The notes under the pieces: model-generated
The model's input: only the letters and a program-made list of their open reading frames with translations
Told to the model about the DNA's origin: nothing
The model's database searches: none
DNA from: Bacillota bacterium
Lineage (GTDB): Bacteria > Bacillota > Clostridia > Lachnospirales > Lachnospiraceae
Direction of reading: 5' to 3'
DNA: 64,000 nucleotides
Assembly (NCBI GenBank): GCA_023457255.1
Contig: JAEWMB010000036.1
Location: forward strand, 124,001 to 188,000
Program-made: the position numbers and the translations under genes
Shown here: positions 33,706 to 42,946 of the stretch, piece by piece
How positions within the stretch are numbered: position 1 is the stretch's first letter
Layout: each line of letters begins with the position of its first letter

Positions 33706-35301
33706 ATGCAGGAACGAATAAAACAGATACCTGTTCGCTTATTAGAAATATGGAAGAAATACAGTAAAAAGCAAAAAGTAATTATCATTAGCGCAGTAAG
33801 TTCTGTTATCTGTGCTTTGTTGCTTCTTATCTTTCTACTTGGCAGAACGGAATATGTAGAGCTCATAAAACTAGAGGATACCAAAACAGCGAAACAGGCA
33901 ATTGATATTCTGAAAGAGAACGGTATCGCTTACCAGTTGAAAGATGATGGCGTCACAGTTTTAGTAGATGAAACAAAAAAGACAGAAGCAAAATTATTAA
34001 TAGCAGATAGTGAGATTGCTTCGAAAGCAAAGTTAAGCCTAGAACAGTTGTTAGACAATGATATGTCTACCACAAATTATGATAAGCAAACAAAGCTCCA
34101 TCTATATTACCAAGGTGATTTAGAAGAGTTATTAAAGAACCAGGAAGGGATTGAGGATGCAAGAATCAGCTATTTACCTTCCGATAATAGAACAAGCATC
34201 CTGGAGACGGAAAAAGAAATTAGCTGCAGCATTTTTCTTACCATCAATGACAAATTTAAGAAGACGTCTGCAGAGGCTATAGCGATTACAGTTGCAAATA
34301 GTTTAGGGAATGAAACTACGAATAAGGTTAAAGTAATCGATCAGTACGGCAATTTATTATACAATGGGCCGGAAGATGAAGAGGGCGACTACACAAATAA
34401 AAGTTTGGAGTTTCGTCGAGTGGTATTGGATGATTACACCGAACGAGTAGTGCGTTTTGGGTTGATGAATGGATTCGACTATGTAGAACCAAGTTTTGCG
34501 CTTGATATAAATTTTGATAAGATTACGGAAGAAATTCGTGAGTATTTCGCCGCAGAGGGTTTGGAGCAAGGGTTATATCAAACATACCAAAAGATTTCAT
34601 CGGAAAATCAAGGAGCTAGCGGAGATATTCCAGGCACTGACTCGAATACGGACACCGATTACTACATACAAACAGAAGAATCCGGTAAAAGCAGCTATGA
34701 TGAATTAAATATCACCTATCTTCCTAGTGAGAAGCTTACTAAGACGCTAAAAGGTTGGGGGATTGTAAATAACGATACCTCCAGAGTAGCCATAGCGTTA
34801 AAACGTGTAAAGGATATCAAAGAGGAAGAATTAGAACTCCTGGGGCTGTTAGAAGACACAACATTTGAGGAATATGTACTTAGTAATAGTGAACCGAAAC
34901 AATTGGAGGTAAGCGAAGAGTATTACACATTATTTGCCAATGCAACAGGACTGAATGAGAATAATATTTCTCTTATTATGTGGGAGGTTCCAAACTTTAT
35001 TCCAACGCCGCAGTCTGATGTAAACTGGCAGCTAATACTTGAAATTATTCTTGCCGCATTAATTTTAGGACTATTAATTTTTGTAGTATTCCGTGGCATG
35101 GCACCGGTAGAGGTGACTGAAATTGAGCCGGAATTATCAGTAGAACAGTTATTGGCTACTACAAAAGAAAATCAATCCTTAGACGATATTGAATTTAGCG
35201 AAAAATCAGAGACCAGACGGATGATTGAAAAATTTGTGGATGAAAATCCAGAGGCTGTTGCTAGTTTGCTGCGTAATTGGTTAACAGACGGTTGGGGTTG
35301 A
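33706..35301 (+). CDS. fliF: Flagellar MS-ring protein FliF
   Basis: A 531-residue inner-membrane ring protein. Membrane helices are at about 26-47 (VIIISAVSSVICALLLLIFLL) and 447-465 (LILEIILAALILGLLIFVVF), with the ring-building motif domains between. The acidic C-terminal tail (RRMIEKFVDENPEAVASLLRNW) binds FliG. It starts 17 bases after fliE and ends 15 bases before fliG. Confidence 0.97.
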   Translation: MQERIKQIPVRLLEIWKKYSKKQKVIIISAVSSVICALLLLIFLLGRTEYVELIKLEDTKTAKQAIDILKENGIAYQLKDDGVTVLVDETKKTEAKLLIADSEIASKAKLSLEQLLDNDMSTTNYDKQTKLHLYYQGDLEELLKNQEGIEDARISYLPSDNRTSILETEKEISCSIFLTINDKFKKTSAEAIAITVANSLGNETTNKVKVIDQYGNLLYNGPEDEEGDYTNKSLEFRRVVLDDYTERVVRFGLMNGFDYVEPSFALDINFDKITEEIREYFAAEGLEQGLYQTYQKISSENQGASGDIPGTDSNTDTDYYIQTEESGKSSYDELNITYLPSEKLTKTLKGWGIVNNDTSRVAIALKRVKDIKEEELELLGLLEDTTFEEYVLSNSEPKQLEVSEEYYTLFANATGLNENNISLIMWEVPNFIPTPQSDVNWQLILEIILAALILGLLIFVVFRGMAPVEVTEIEPELSVEQLLATTKENQSLDDIEFSEKSETRRMIEKFVDENPEAVASLLRNWLTDGWG

Positions 35302-35316
35302 TTAAGGAGGTAAGAT

Positions 35317-36336
35317 ATGGCTTTAAAGCAAATATCAGCAGAACTGACAGGTGTTCAAAAATCTGCAATCCTTCTGATTGCGTTGGGACCGGAACGTTCA
35401 GCAAATATATTCAAACATTTAAAGGAAGAAGAAATAGAACAACTTACCTTGGAGATAGCAAATACAAGAAGTATTGCTTCTTCTACAAAGGAAGCAATTC
35501 TTGACGAATTCTATCAGGTATGCCTAGCTCAGCAGTATATTGCAGAGGGTGGTATTACTTATGCAAAAGACTTACTTGAAAAAGCACTTGGACCGGAAAA
35601 AGCAAAAGAAGTACTTGGAAAACTTACTGCTTCGTTGCAAGTTCGTCCATTCGAATTTGTCAGAAAAACAGATGCAAATCAGTTATTGAACTTTATTCAA
35701 GACGAACATCCGCAAACAATAGCGCTTATTTTATCTTATCTTTCTGCGGGACAGGCTGCTACGATTATTTCCTCCTTAACGCCTGATAAGCAGGCCGATG
35801 TTGCAAAGCGTATTGCTCAGATGGATCGTACTTCGCCTGATGTAATTAAAGAAGTGGAACGAGTATTAGAAAGAAAGCTGTCCTCCTTAGTAAATCAGGA
35901 TTACACAATTGCAGGTGGTGTTGATGCCATTGTTGACATCTTAAATACAGTTGACCGTGGTACTGAACGGCACATTCTGGAAAATCTGGAGCTCGAGGAA
36001 CCGGAACTTGCAGACGAAATCCGAAAGAAAATGTTTGTCTTCGAAGATATTATTACGCTGGATGATAAGTCCATACAGCGTGTACTTCGTGAAGTGGATA
36101 ACAACGAGCTTGCAGTCGCTCTTAAGAGTACAACAGAAGAAGTTCAGAGCATTATCTTCAATAACTTAAGTAAGCGTCTGGCTGCTATGATTAAGGAAGA
36201 TATGGAATTCATGGGACCTATACGTCTTAAGGATGTTGAAGAAGCTCAACAGAAGATTGTTAATATAATCAGAAAGCTGGAAGACTCTGCTGAAATCATC
36301 ATTTCCAGAGGTGGAGGTGACGAGATCGTTGTCTAA
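35317..36336 (+). CDS. fliG: Flagellar motor switch protein FliG
   Basis: A 339-residue rotor protein that interacts with MotA to make torque. The middle domain holds the EHPQTIALILSYL motif (about 129-141). The C-terminal armadillo domain has the charged torque helix (VFEDIITLDDKSIQRVLREVDNNE, about 244-267). AAGGAGGT precedes the ATG. Its last codons contain the fliH ribosome site. Confidence 0.97.
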   Translation: MALKQISAELTGVQKSAILLIALGPERSANIFKHLKEEEIEQLTLEIANTRSIASSTKEAILDEFYQVCLAQQYIAEGGITYAKDLLEKALGPEKAKEVLGKLTASLQVRPFEFVRKTDANQLLNFIQDEHPQTIALILSYLSAGQAATIISSLTPDKQADVAKRIAQMDRTSPDVIKEVERVLERKLSSLVNQDYTIAGGVDAIVDILNTVDRGTERHILENLELEEPELADEIRKKMFVFEDIITLDDKSIQRVLREVDNNELAVALKSTTEEVQSIIFNNLSKRLAAMIKEDMEFMGPIRLKDVEEAQQKIVNIIRKLEDSAEIIISRGGGDEIVV

Positions 36337-37207
36337 TGTGATAAAGGCGTATTCGATTCGGTATGAAGAAGAAAAAAAGGTAATCGATTGCAATACCTTA
36401 TCGGAAGAATACATTCGGAAGTTTCTAGATAGCAGAAGGAAGAAAGCTGAAATCACAGAGGAGCTTGCTTGTAGTGAGGAAGGCAATTGCTCTGGCGATG
36501 GCGGATTTCATGAAGGAATATCCGCCATAAAAATCGAAACTTTTTCAAAAGAGGATAGGCCAAGTGATGAAGATTTGATTCGGCAATCTGAGGAACAGAT
36601 GGTTGCTAACAATCAAAAATTGATGGAACAATCGCAGCAAATTATTGAGCAAGCAAAATCCGAAGTTGTTCGTATGATGAACCAGGCAAAGCTTGATGCA
36701 GATAAGATAAAAATAGAGATCATGCAAAAGGCGAGGCAAGAGGGATATGAAAAGGGCAGGCAGGAAGCTTTGCTTGAACAGCAAAATAAGATTGCAGAAT
36801 TAAATGCGGAAAGAAATCGATTGAAAGAAGAGTATAAACAAAAAGTACAAGATTTAGAGCCCTCTTTTGTAGAGTTGTTTCTTGCTTTTATGAAACACTT
36901 TACCGGAGTTTTCTTGGAAGATAAAAAAGAAATTATATTCCACTTGATAGAGAGGGAGTTTCTAACAATAGAAAATAGCAGTTCTTACCTTATTCGGGTT
37001 TCTAATGATGAATTTGAAACAGTTTATTCCAAGAAGGAAGAGGTTTTAAGTAAACTAAAAGTTGGTACAGAACTTGAAATTGTGGAGGACCGGCTTCTTG
37101 CCAAGGGTCAGTGTCTTATCGAGACAGATAGCCGTGTTATTGACTGTAGTCTGGATGTTCAATTAAAGAACTTAATGACGGATATGAAATTGCTGGCAGG
37201 TAAGTAG
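36329..37207 (+). CDS. fliH: Flagellar export ATPase regulator FliH
   Basis: A 292-residue FliI-binding stator of the export apparatus. The start LSNVIKAY resembles FliH N-termini. Residues about 95-190 form a long Gln/Glu/Lys-rich coiled coil, and the C-terminal domain ends in the DCSLDVQLKNL stretch. I chose TTG at 36329 with an ideal GGAGGTGA 8 bases upstream. It overlaps the fliG stop by 8 bases. A GTG at 36311 is an alternative with no clear site. Confidence 0.88.
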   Translation: MSNVIKAYSIRYEEEKKVIDCNTLSEEYIRKFLDSRRKKAEITEELACSEEGNCSGDGGFHEGISAIKIETFSKEDRPSDEDLIRQSEEQMVANNQKLMEQSQQIIEQAKSEVVRMMNQAKLDADKIKIEIMQKARQEGYEKGRQEALLEQQNKIAELNAERNRLKEEYKQKVQDLEPSFVELFLAFMKHFTGVFLEDKKEIIFHLIEREFLTIENSSSYLIRVSNDEFETVYSKKEEVLSKLKVGTELEIVEDRLLAKGQCLIETDSRVIDCSLDVQLKNLMTDMKLLAGK

Positions 37208-37260
37208 GAGCATGGAAAGGTCAGATACATTCTTTGTATCTGGATGTGAAAGTTAACAGG

Positions 37261-37320
37261 ATATAACTTGGCAGAAGATGCGAAGCAAATTCTCATAAAA
37301 GGTGTGTTTTACACCATTAA
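37261..37320 (+). repeat. Dispersed hairpin repeat inside the fla/che operon
   Basis: In the 159-base fliH-fliI spacer. ATATAACTT-CAGAAG-TGC, TTCT and ATAAAAGGTG (37295-37304) match the reverse complement of the tandem copies at 10055-10234 in the same order and spacing. GGTGT (37301-37305) pairs with ACACC (37311-37315). A separate hairpin, CAGATACA with TGTATCTG (about 37224-37244), lies just upstream. Confidence 0.7.
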
Positions 37321-37366
37321 ACAAAGTGCTGTTATGTAAAACAATGTACGGGAATAGAGGTTATAA

Positions 37367-38671
37367 ATGATAGATTTTGTCAAGTACGAAGAACTTCTAA
37401 TGAAATCCTATGCAAACCGTTTGGGTAAGGTAACAAAAGTAGTTGGTTTGACGGTGGAATCTATCGGCCCTGATGCTAACGTAAATGACGTCTGTGAAAT
37501 TATTTCGCAAGACAGTAATATAGCAGTGAAAGCAGAAGTAATAGGTTTTCGCGACGACAGGCTTCTGCTTATGCCATACGATGATGTCACAGGAATTGGG
37601 GTAGGAAGTATGGTATTAAACCGAAAAGAACCACTCTTGGTTAAAGTCGGTGATGAATTGCTGGGTCAGGCGTTAGATGGTTTAGGCAATCCAATGGATA
37701 GGAGTACACTTACCTTAAGTGAGAGTTATCCGGTTGATGCAAAAGCTCCTGATCCAATGGAGAGAGAATTAATCGGAGAGGTATTATCTCTCGGGGTAAG
37801 GGCTGTTGACGGTTTGTTAACGATAGGAAAAGGACAGCGTATCGGCATCTTTGCCGGTAGTGGTGTTGGAAAGAGTACCTTACTTGGTATGTTTGCAAGA
37901 AATACGAAGGCGGATATTAACGTTATTGCACTTATTGGAGAGCGTGGCAGGGAAGTAAAAGAATTTATTGAAAGAGATTTAGGCCCGGAAGGTGTAAGGC
38001 GTTCCGTGTTAGTAATTGCAACTTCAGACAAACCGGCTCTCATTCGAAAGAAGGCAGCAAAAACAGCCACAGCAATTGCGGAATATTTTCGAGACAAAGG
38101 GAAAGATGTTTTGTTGATGATGGACTCATTAACAAGATTTTCGATGGCACAAAGAGAAATTGGATTAGCCAGCGGGGAGCCTCCTGTATCAAGAGGTTAT
38201 CCGCCAAGTGTTTATTCAGAGATGCCAAAGCTATTAGAACGAGCTGGTAATAGTGAGAAAGGATCTATCACCGGACTTTATACAGTTTTAGTAGATGGAG
38301 ATGATTTTAATGAGCCAATTACCGATACTGCAAGAGGTATCCTAGATGGGCATATTATGCTGTCAAGAAAACTAGCTCAAAAAAATCATTATCCCGCAAT
38401 TGATGTTTTGGCAAGTATCTCTCGTGTTATGAGTGCAATTGCAGCCTCCGAACATAAAAAACTTGCAGGTAAATTAAAGATGGTATTAGCGACTTACCAG
38501 GATGCGGAAGATTTGATTAATATCGGAGCCTATAAGCCTGGTACGAATAAAAACATCGACTATGCGATGAGAAAGATTGAACAGGTAAATGATTTTCTGT
38601 GTCAGCAGGTAGAAGAGAAAGCGGACTTTGAGGATACTATTTATAAATTAGAAAGTATATTTGAAGATTAA
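37367..38671 (+). CDS. fliI: Flagellum-specific ATP synthase FliI
   Basis: A 434-residue hexameric ATPase that energises flagellar protein export. Walker A AGSGVGKST is at 163-171, with GERGREVKEF and the Walker B-type VLLMMDSLTRF, then PPSVYSEMPKLLERAG. It is related to F1-beta. AGAGGTTATAA precedes the ATG. The spacer before it holds a dispersed repeat, and the one after (157 bases) a TAGAACT/AGTTCTA palindrome. Confidence 0.97.
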   Translation: MIDFVKYEELLMKSYANRLGKVTKVVGLTVESIGPDANVNDVCEIISQDSNIAVKAEVIGFRDDRLLLMPYDDVTGIGVGSMVLNRKEPLLVKVGDELLGQALDGLGNPMDRSTLTLSESYPVDAKAPDPMERELIGEVLSLGVRAVDGLLTIGKGQRIGIFAGSGVGKSTLLGMFARNTKADINVIALIGERGREVKEFIERDLGPEGVRRSVLVIATSDKPALIRKKAAKTATAIAEYFRDKGKDVLLMMDSLTRFSMAQREIGLASGEPPVSRGYPPSVYSEMPKLLERAGNSEKGSITGLYTVLVDGDDFNEPITDTARGILDGHIMLSRKLAQKNHYPAIDVLASISRVMSAIAASEHKKLAGKLKMVLATYQDAEDLINIGAYKPGTNKNIDYAMRKIEQVNDFLCQQVEEKADFEDTIYKLESIFED

Positions 38672-38828
38672 TTTGGTAGAACTAAGTTCTATTAGTGAGC
38701 TGTTTCGGTATAAAATCTGCAATACATAAAAATCCGGACATGGAATTTAAGTAAATAATATTATTTCAAGGTAAGCATGTGTCTGCGTTATAGCTGTAAA
38801 GCCTGAATATGCAGGAAAGAGGACCAAT

Positions 38829-39284
38829 ATGAAGAAGTTCATCTATCCAATGCAAAATATTTTAAACATAAAAAATAAGCTGGAAGAACAAGAAAAGAAT
38901 AATTACGGCATTGCAAAAGCTAAATTAATGGAGGAAGAGCAAAAGCTAACGGAATTAGTGGAGAGAAAGGATTCCTATGAATTTCAATTAAAGGAAGCGA
39001 TGTCTTCCACTTTACATCTAGCTAAGATCCGAAGATTAGAAGATGCTGTAGAATCAATGAAACAATTTATTAAGCAGCAGAGAAAAGCTGTAGTAAAGGC
39101 GGAGCAAGTTGTAGAACTTGCGATGCAAAGGCTTAGCAATGCAATGATTGAAAGAAAAACCCATGATAAACTTAGAGAAAATGCTTTTGATGGTTATCTT
39201 AAGGAATATGCCGGGGAAGAAATGAAGGAAATTGATGAGCTGGTCAGTTTCCAATACGGCAAGAAAGCAAAGGAGAACGTATAA
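38829..39284 (+). CDS. fliJ: Flagellar export chaperone FliJ
   Basis: A 151-residue, highly charged, almost wholly helical coiled-coil protein (FIYPMQNILNIKNKLEEQEKNN..). This is typical of FliJ, which fits into the FliI ring. It follows fliI and its last base is the first base of the next gene (TAATG). AAAGAGGACC precedes the ATG. Confidence 0.9.
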   Translation: MKKFIYPMQNILNIKNKLEEQEKNNYGIAKAKLMEEEQKLTELVERKDSYEFQLKEAMSSTLHLAKIRRLEDAVESMKQFIKQQRKAVVKAEQVVELAMQRLSNAMIERKTHDKLRENAFDGYLKEYAGEEMKEIDELVSFQYGKKAKENV

Positions 39285-40069
39285 TGGCGAGAAAGAAACG
39301 TGATGAGTCGGATAAGAAGAAAAAAGCAAATGGTACACTGGCAACCATACTTGTGGTTGTTGGTATTATGTTGATTTGGCTTCTTCTCTTAGGAGCATTG
39401 CTGCGTTTGGATGTTGGCGGCATCGGTACTTCATTGCGCCCGTCATTAAAAAATGTTCCAATTATGAGTTTGTTATTGCCGCCGGTTTCAGAAGAACAAC
39501 TGATATGGGAAGAAAATTATCCATATGAAAGTATTACAGATGCAGTTAACCGTATTAAAGAATTAGAGATTGAATTAGACACTGCAATACAATCTGGCAA
39601 GGCGAATATAGATAAAGTTGCTCAATTAGAAGCAGAAGTCGCCAGATTAAAAGTATTTGAAGAAAATGTGCTTGCATTTGAAGAACGGGTAAAAGCATTT
39701 GATAAGAATGTTGTATTTAATGACAAAGCTCCAAGTATTGATGAATATAGAAAATACTATGAAGAGATTAATCCAGCCACCGCAGAAGAAATTTATCGTT
39801 TGGTGTTGGAGCAATTACAATATGATGACAGCATTAAGGAAAAAGCGAAAATTATCAAGACAATGAAGCCGTCTCAGGCTGCTCAAGTGATTGAGGAGAT
39901 GACGGCGGATATCGAATGGACCGCAAAAGTACTACTCAGCATGAAATCAGATGAAAGTGCAGCAATTTTTGATAAGATGGATCAGTTATATGCTGCCAAA
40001 ATATTTAAGAAGATGGCCGACATGGATGAAGATAAATTAAACAGCATAAAAGCAAGTTTGGCTAATTAG
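39284..40069 (+). CDS. YlxF/MotE-like protein with MgtE-N domain
   Basis: A 261-residue protein. There is a basic N-terminus, one membrane helix at about 17-39 (LATILVVVGIMLIWLLLLGALL), an acidic coiled coil (about 88-145), and a C-terminal MgtE-N-type helical repeat (MKPSQAAQVIEEM, MKSDESAAIFDKM, LYAAKIFKKMADMDEDKL). It occupies the Bacillus ylxF position. MotE relatives help MotB or export assembly, so that is the likely role. Start overlaps the fliJ stop. Confidence 0.82.
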   Translation: MARKKRDESDKKKKANGTLATILVVVGIMLIWLLLLGALLRLDVGGIGTSLRPSLKNVPIMSLLLPPVSEEQLIWEENYPYESITDAVNRIKELEIELDTAIQSGKANIDKVAQLEAEVARLKVFEENVLAFEERVKAFDKNVVFNDKAPSIDEYRKYYEEINPATAEEIYRLVLEQLQYDDSIKEKAKIIKTMKPSQAAQVIEEMTADIEWTAKVLLSMKSDESAAIFDKMDQLYAAKIFKKMADMDEDKLNSIKASLAN

Positions 40070-40180
40070 TCCGATATGTCTTAAGCTCTTTTGATAATTT
40101 ATTTAGATGGTATGCAAAGCTTGATAAGCAGAGCTTGTTAAGTTTTACATAAATAACAATATGGGAAAGGAGGGATATGT

Positions 40181-41554
40181 GTGCAGATGCAATCGATTAG
40201 TAAGGGTGCAGTAGATACTGGAAATTTCCTAGCCATGGCTGCGTTTGAAAGTAAGACTGCAAATAATCCAAAGACATTGTCTTTTGATAAAATGTTACAA
40301 GAAAGTGCTGAAGTTAAATCACAATCGGATCAATCGGATACTTCCTATCATAGGACGAAAGGATTACCCAAAGTATCAAAGGATAATATTACGGCAGATA
40401 ATAGTAAGGAAGTACTAAAAAGTCCTGTAAAAAATGACAATAGTACTTCGGATACTAAGTCGGTATCCGGTGAAACAGAAAAACAGGATTTAAATAGTCA
40501 AGCGGAAAGTATTACAAAAGCAGTCGAAGAAATGAAAGAAACAATAGTAAGAACTCTTTCGATTACAGAAGAAGAATTGACAGAATTTATGAGTATCTTA
40601 GGACTTTCCATGTTAGATTTACTAAATCCGGAACGTTTAAAACAATTAACGCTTGCAAGTGCCGGTGCTGAAGATATTACTATTTTGTTAACGGATGAAA
40701 CTCTCAATCAAGCATTAAATCAGTTACTTCAGGCGCTTGATCAAATCATGGACCAATGTGGAATTGAACAAGAGAATATTTTAGCATTGCAAAGTATGGA
40801 ACAAGATTTTGCTGCTCTTACGAGCCAGCCTCAGGAGGAATTAAGTACCGATGAGCCGGCGGATGTTGCTGGAAGTAGCCATCATAAAGTGCAGGAGCAA
40901 GTTCTTGATACGGAGGAAGAAAGTACTGTTGACTTTGAATTCTCTGCTGTGAAACAAAACGATACCAGTAATACGAATCAATCCACTGATACTCAGGAAA
41001 AGCATCAAACATCGGAGAAGCAAATAGCACCAGGTGAACAATTCTTAAATCAGTTAACACAGACAGTTACAACTACAAGAACAGATTTTACAAATACGTT
41101 AACAACAATAGAAGAAGTTCGTAATATTACAAATCAGATAGTGGAGCAGATTAAAGTGGTAATAAAACCATCACAGTCCACTATGGACATGATGTTAAAT
41201 CCGGAGCATCTGGGAAGAGTTCAGCTTAATATAAGTTCAAAAGAAGGAGTTTTAACAGCTTCTTTTATCACTCAGACGGAGGCCGCAAAGGAAGCAATTG
41301 AAAGTCAGATTCAAGTACTAAAAGAAAATCTTGAGGCACAGGGATTAAAGGTGGAAGAAATGGAAGTTACTGTAGCAAATTTTTCTTTTCATCAAAACAG
41401 TCAGATGGATGGACAACGTAGTAATGATGAGCAAGCAGGAGCAAAAGCCAATAAGGTTCTTCGGGTAGATGGTTTTGACGATGAACCGGCGGAAGAAGAG
41501 GAAGCAGGTAATCAAAATGTTTTGACCGGTTCAAATTTTGATACCTCAGCTTAG
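40181..41554 (+). CDS. fliK: Flagellar hook-length control protein FliK
   Basis: A 457-residue protein. The low-complexity, Ser/Thr/Gln/Asp-rich N-terminal part (to about 320) is the ruler region, with a C-terminal hook-length domain containing LNPEHLGRVQLNISSKEGVL (about 342-361). The start is GTG 40181, 6 bases after AAAGGAGGG; ATG 40187 is an alternative. A 111-base spacer precedes it. Confidence 0.9.
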   Translation: MQMQSISKGAVDTGNFLAMAAFESKTANNPKTLSFDKMLQESAEVKSQSDQSDTSYHRTKGLPKVSKDNITADNSKEVLKSPVKNDNSTSDTKSVSGETEKQDLNSQAESITKAVEEMKETIVRTLSITEEELTEFMSILGLSMLDLLNPERLKQLTLASAGAEDITILLTDETLNQALNQLLQALDQIMDQCGIEQENILALQSMEQDFAALTSQPQEELSTDEPADVAGSSHHKVQEQVLDTEEESTVDFEFSAVKQNDTSNTNQSTDTQEKHQTSEKQIAPGEQFLNQLTQTVTTTRTDFTNTLTTIEEVRNITNQIVEQIKVVIKPSQSTMDMMLNPEHLGRVQLNISSKEGVLTASFITQTEAAKEAIESQIQVLKENLEAQGLKVEEMEVTVANFSFHQNSQMDGQRSNDEQAGAKANKVLRVDGFDDEPAEEEEAGNQNVLTGSNFDTSA

Positions 41555-41575
41555 CTTTCGGGAAAGGAGGACAAT

Positions 41576-42415
41576 ATGGCAGAAATTATCGGCAGTGTCA
41601 AAGATGGTATTTTAGAGCAGGCAAGTAGTGCCATTACAACGACGAATAAAGCGAAAGTTGGGACTTCAGAACTTGGCAAAGATGCATTCCTGCAACTGTT
41701 AGTTTGTCAGATGCAGAATCAAGACCCTTTAAATCCAAGTACGGATACCGAATTTGTTTCTCAGTTAGCAACATTTTCTCAATTAGAGGAATTACAGAAC
41801 CTAACTGCTGCGACGGATAAATCACAAGCTTTTTCCTTAGTTGGAAAAGATGTTATTTTAACTACAACGGATAGCAATGGAAAAACAACTTATGTCAGCG
41901 GAACAGTTGACTTTGTAAATATGTCAAAGTTAAAAGCAAAGCTTTCTGTGAATGGCAATTTATATGATTTGGATCAGCTATATACTGTTGTTGATAATAA
42001 TTACATTATTGAGCAGGGCAGACCTAAGGTACCGGATAAGGTGAATTTTGAATTTGATGCAGATAAACCAAGTGATCTTACTTTTGAAGTAAATCTTGGC
42101 GAAGGTGAAACCGTAGCAAATCAAGTTGCTGTCATTATCAACAACCTTATTTTGGATTCAAAGTATGTAACACTGAATGGAAATAAGGTAACGATAAGTA
42201 AAGATATCTTATCTTCTTTACCAAACGGAGAATATAAGCCTGCGGTTGTATTTAATGATTCTTTATATACTACAATATCAGATCAGGTTCATATTAAAGT
42301 TGTGAATTCCGAAGTAACAAGTATGCCTTCTGGAGATGAGAATACAGAATCCGGAGAAAATAATGGCAGTGGTGAAAATGATAATTCGAATCCCACAGAA
42401 GACGCATTAGTTTAA
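41576..42415 (+). CDS. flgD: Flagellar hook-assembly scaffold FlgD
   Basis: A 279-residue hook cap protein. The N-terminal LGKDAFLQLLVCQMQNQDPLNP signature (about 32-53) is clear, followed by a FlgD Tudor/FnIII-like region. The C-terminus is a Gly/Asn/Glu-rich tail (GDENTESGENNGSGENDNS). It lies 21 bases after fliK behind AAAGGAGGAC. Confidence 0.95.
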   Translation: MAEIIGSVKDGILEQASSAITTTNKAKVGTSELGKDAFLQLLVCQMQNQDPLNPSTDTEFVSQLATFSQLEELQNLTAATDKSQAFSLVGKDVILTTTDSNGKTTYVSGTVDFVNMSKLKAKLSVNGNLYDLDQLYTVVDNNYIIEQGRPKVPDKVNFEFDADKPSDLTFEVNLGEGETVANQVAVIINNLILDSKYVTLNGNKVTISKDILSSLPNGEYKPAVVFNDSLYTTISDQVHIKVVNSEVTSMPSGDENTESGENNGSGENDNSNPTEDALV

Positions 42416-42461
42416 GAGAAACAAAAGTTTGTTTTCACAATCGACAGGAGTAGTGATAAGT

Positions 42462-42857
42462 ATGAATCAAATAAATAAAAACTTTACCTCCATCGAACAG
42501 GCGGCAAGTAGGTATCTGCCTAATAATAAGCAAACGGCATCCTCTATCTTACCTAGTGGTAAGAGTTTTAGAGAAATCTTATTAGAGCAGCAGTCAATCA
42601 CAGGTGATACGGAACTTAAATTCTCAAAACATGCAAATGAGCGCCTATTAAGTAGAAAGATTGATTTAACAAGTTCTCAATTAGAACGGTTACAATCAGG
42701 AGCGAGAAGAGCAGGTGAGAAGGGAATCAAAGAGTCGTTAGTCATGGTGGACAATCTCGCATTTATCGTAAATATTAAAAATAATACCGTAGTAACTGCA
42801 GTGAATGATGGAGAGGATAGGGTATTTACAAACATTGACGGTGCAGTAATTATGTAA
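42462..42857 (+). CDS. TIGR02530-type flagellar operon protein
   Basis: A 131-residue protein. The C-terminal core (LKFSKHANERLLSRKI.., then NNTVVTAVNDGE and FTNIDGAVIM) is the pattern of the small flagellar-operon family TIGR02530, always found between flgD and flgE in Firmicutes. Its molecular role is unclear. I chose ATG 42462; an in-frame TTG (42429) and a GTG (42453) are alternatives, and AGGAG lies 11 bases upstream. Confidence 0.85.
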   Translation: MNQINKNFTSIEQAASRYLPNNKQTASSILPSGKSFREILLEQQSITGDTELKFSKHANERLLSRKIDLTSSQLERLQSGARRAGEKGIKESLVMVDNLAFIVNIKNNTVVTAVNDGEDRVFTNIDGAVIM

Positions 42858-42861
42858 AGAT

Positions 42862-42925
42862 GTGAATGAACGCTGGACCTTCGGGAAGCGAGGTTAGTGG
42901 ATGGACAGAAGCTAATCACATTCAC
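42862..42925 (+). promoter_or_regulatory. Three-way-junction RNA structure before flgE
   Basis: GTGAATG (42862-42868) closes with CATTCAC (42919-42925). Inside are CGCT/AGCG (42871-42874 with 42887-42890, loop extended by GG/CC) and TTAG/CTAA (42894-42897 with 42912-42915). It ends 5 bases before the AGGAGG of flgE. Confidence 0.45.
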
Positions 42926-42946
42926 CAAGTAGGAGGTTTTTTTCTT

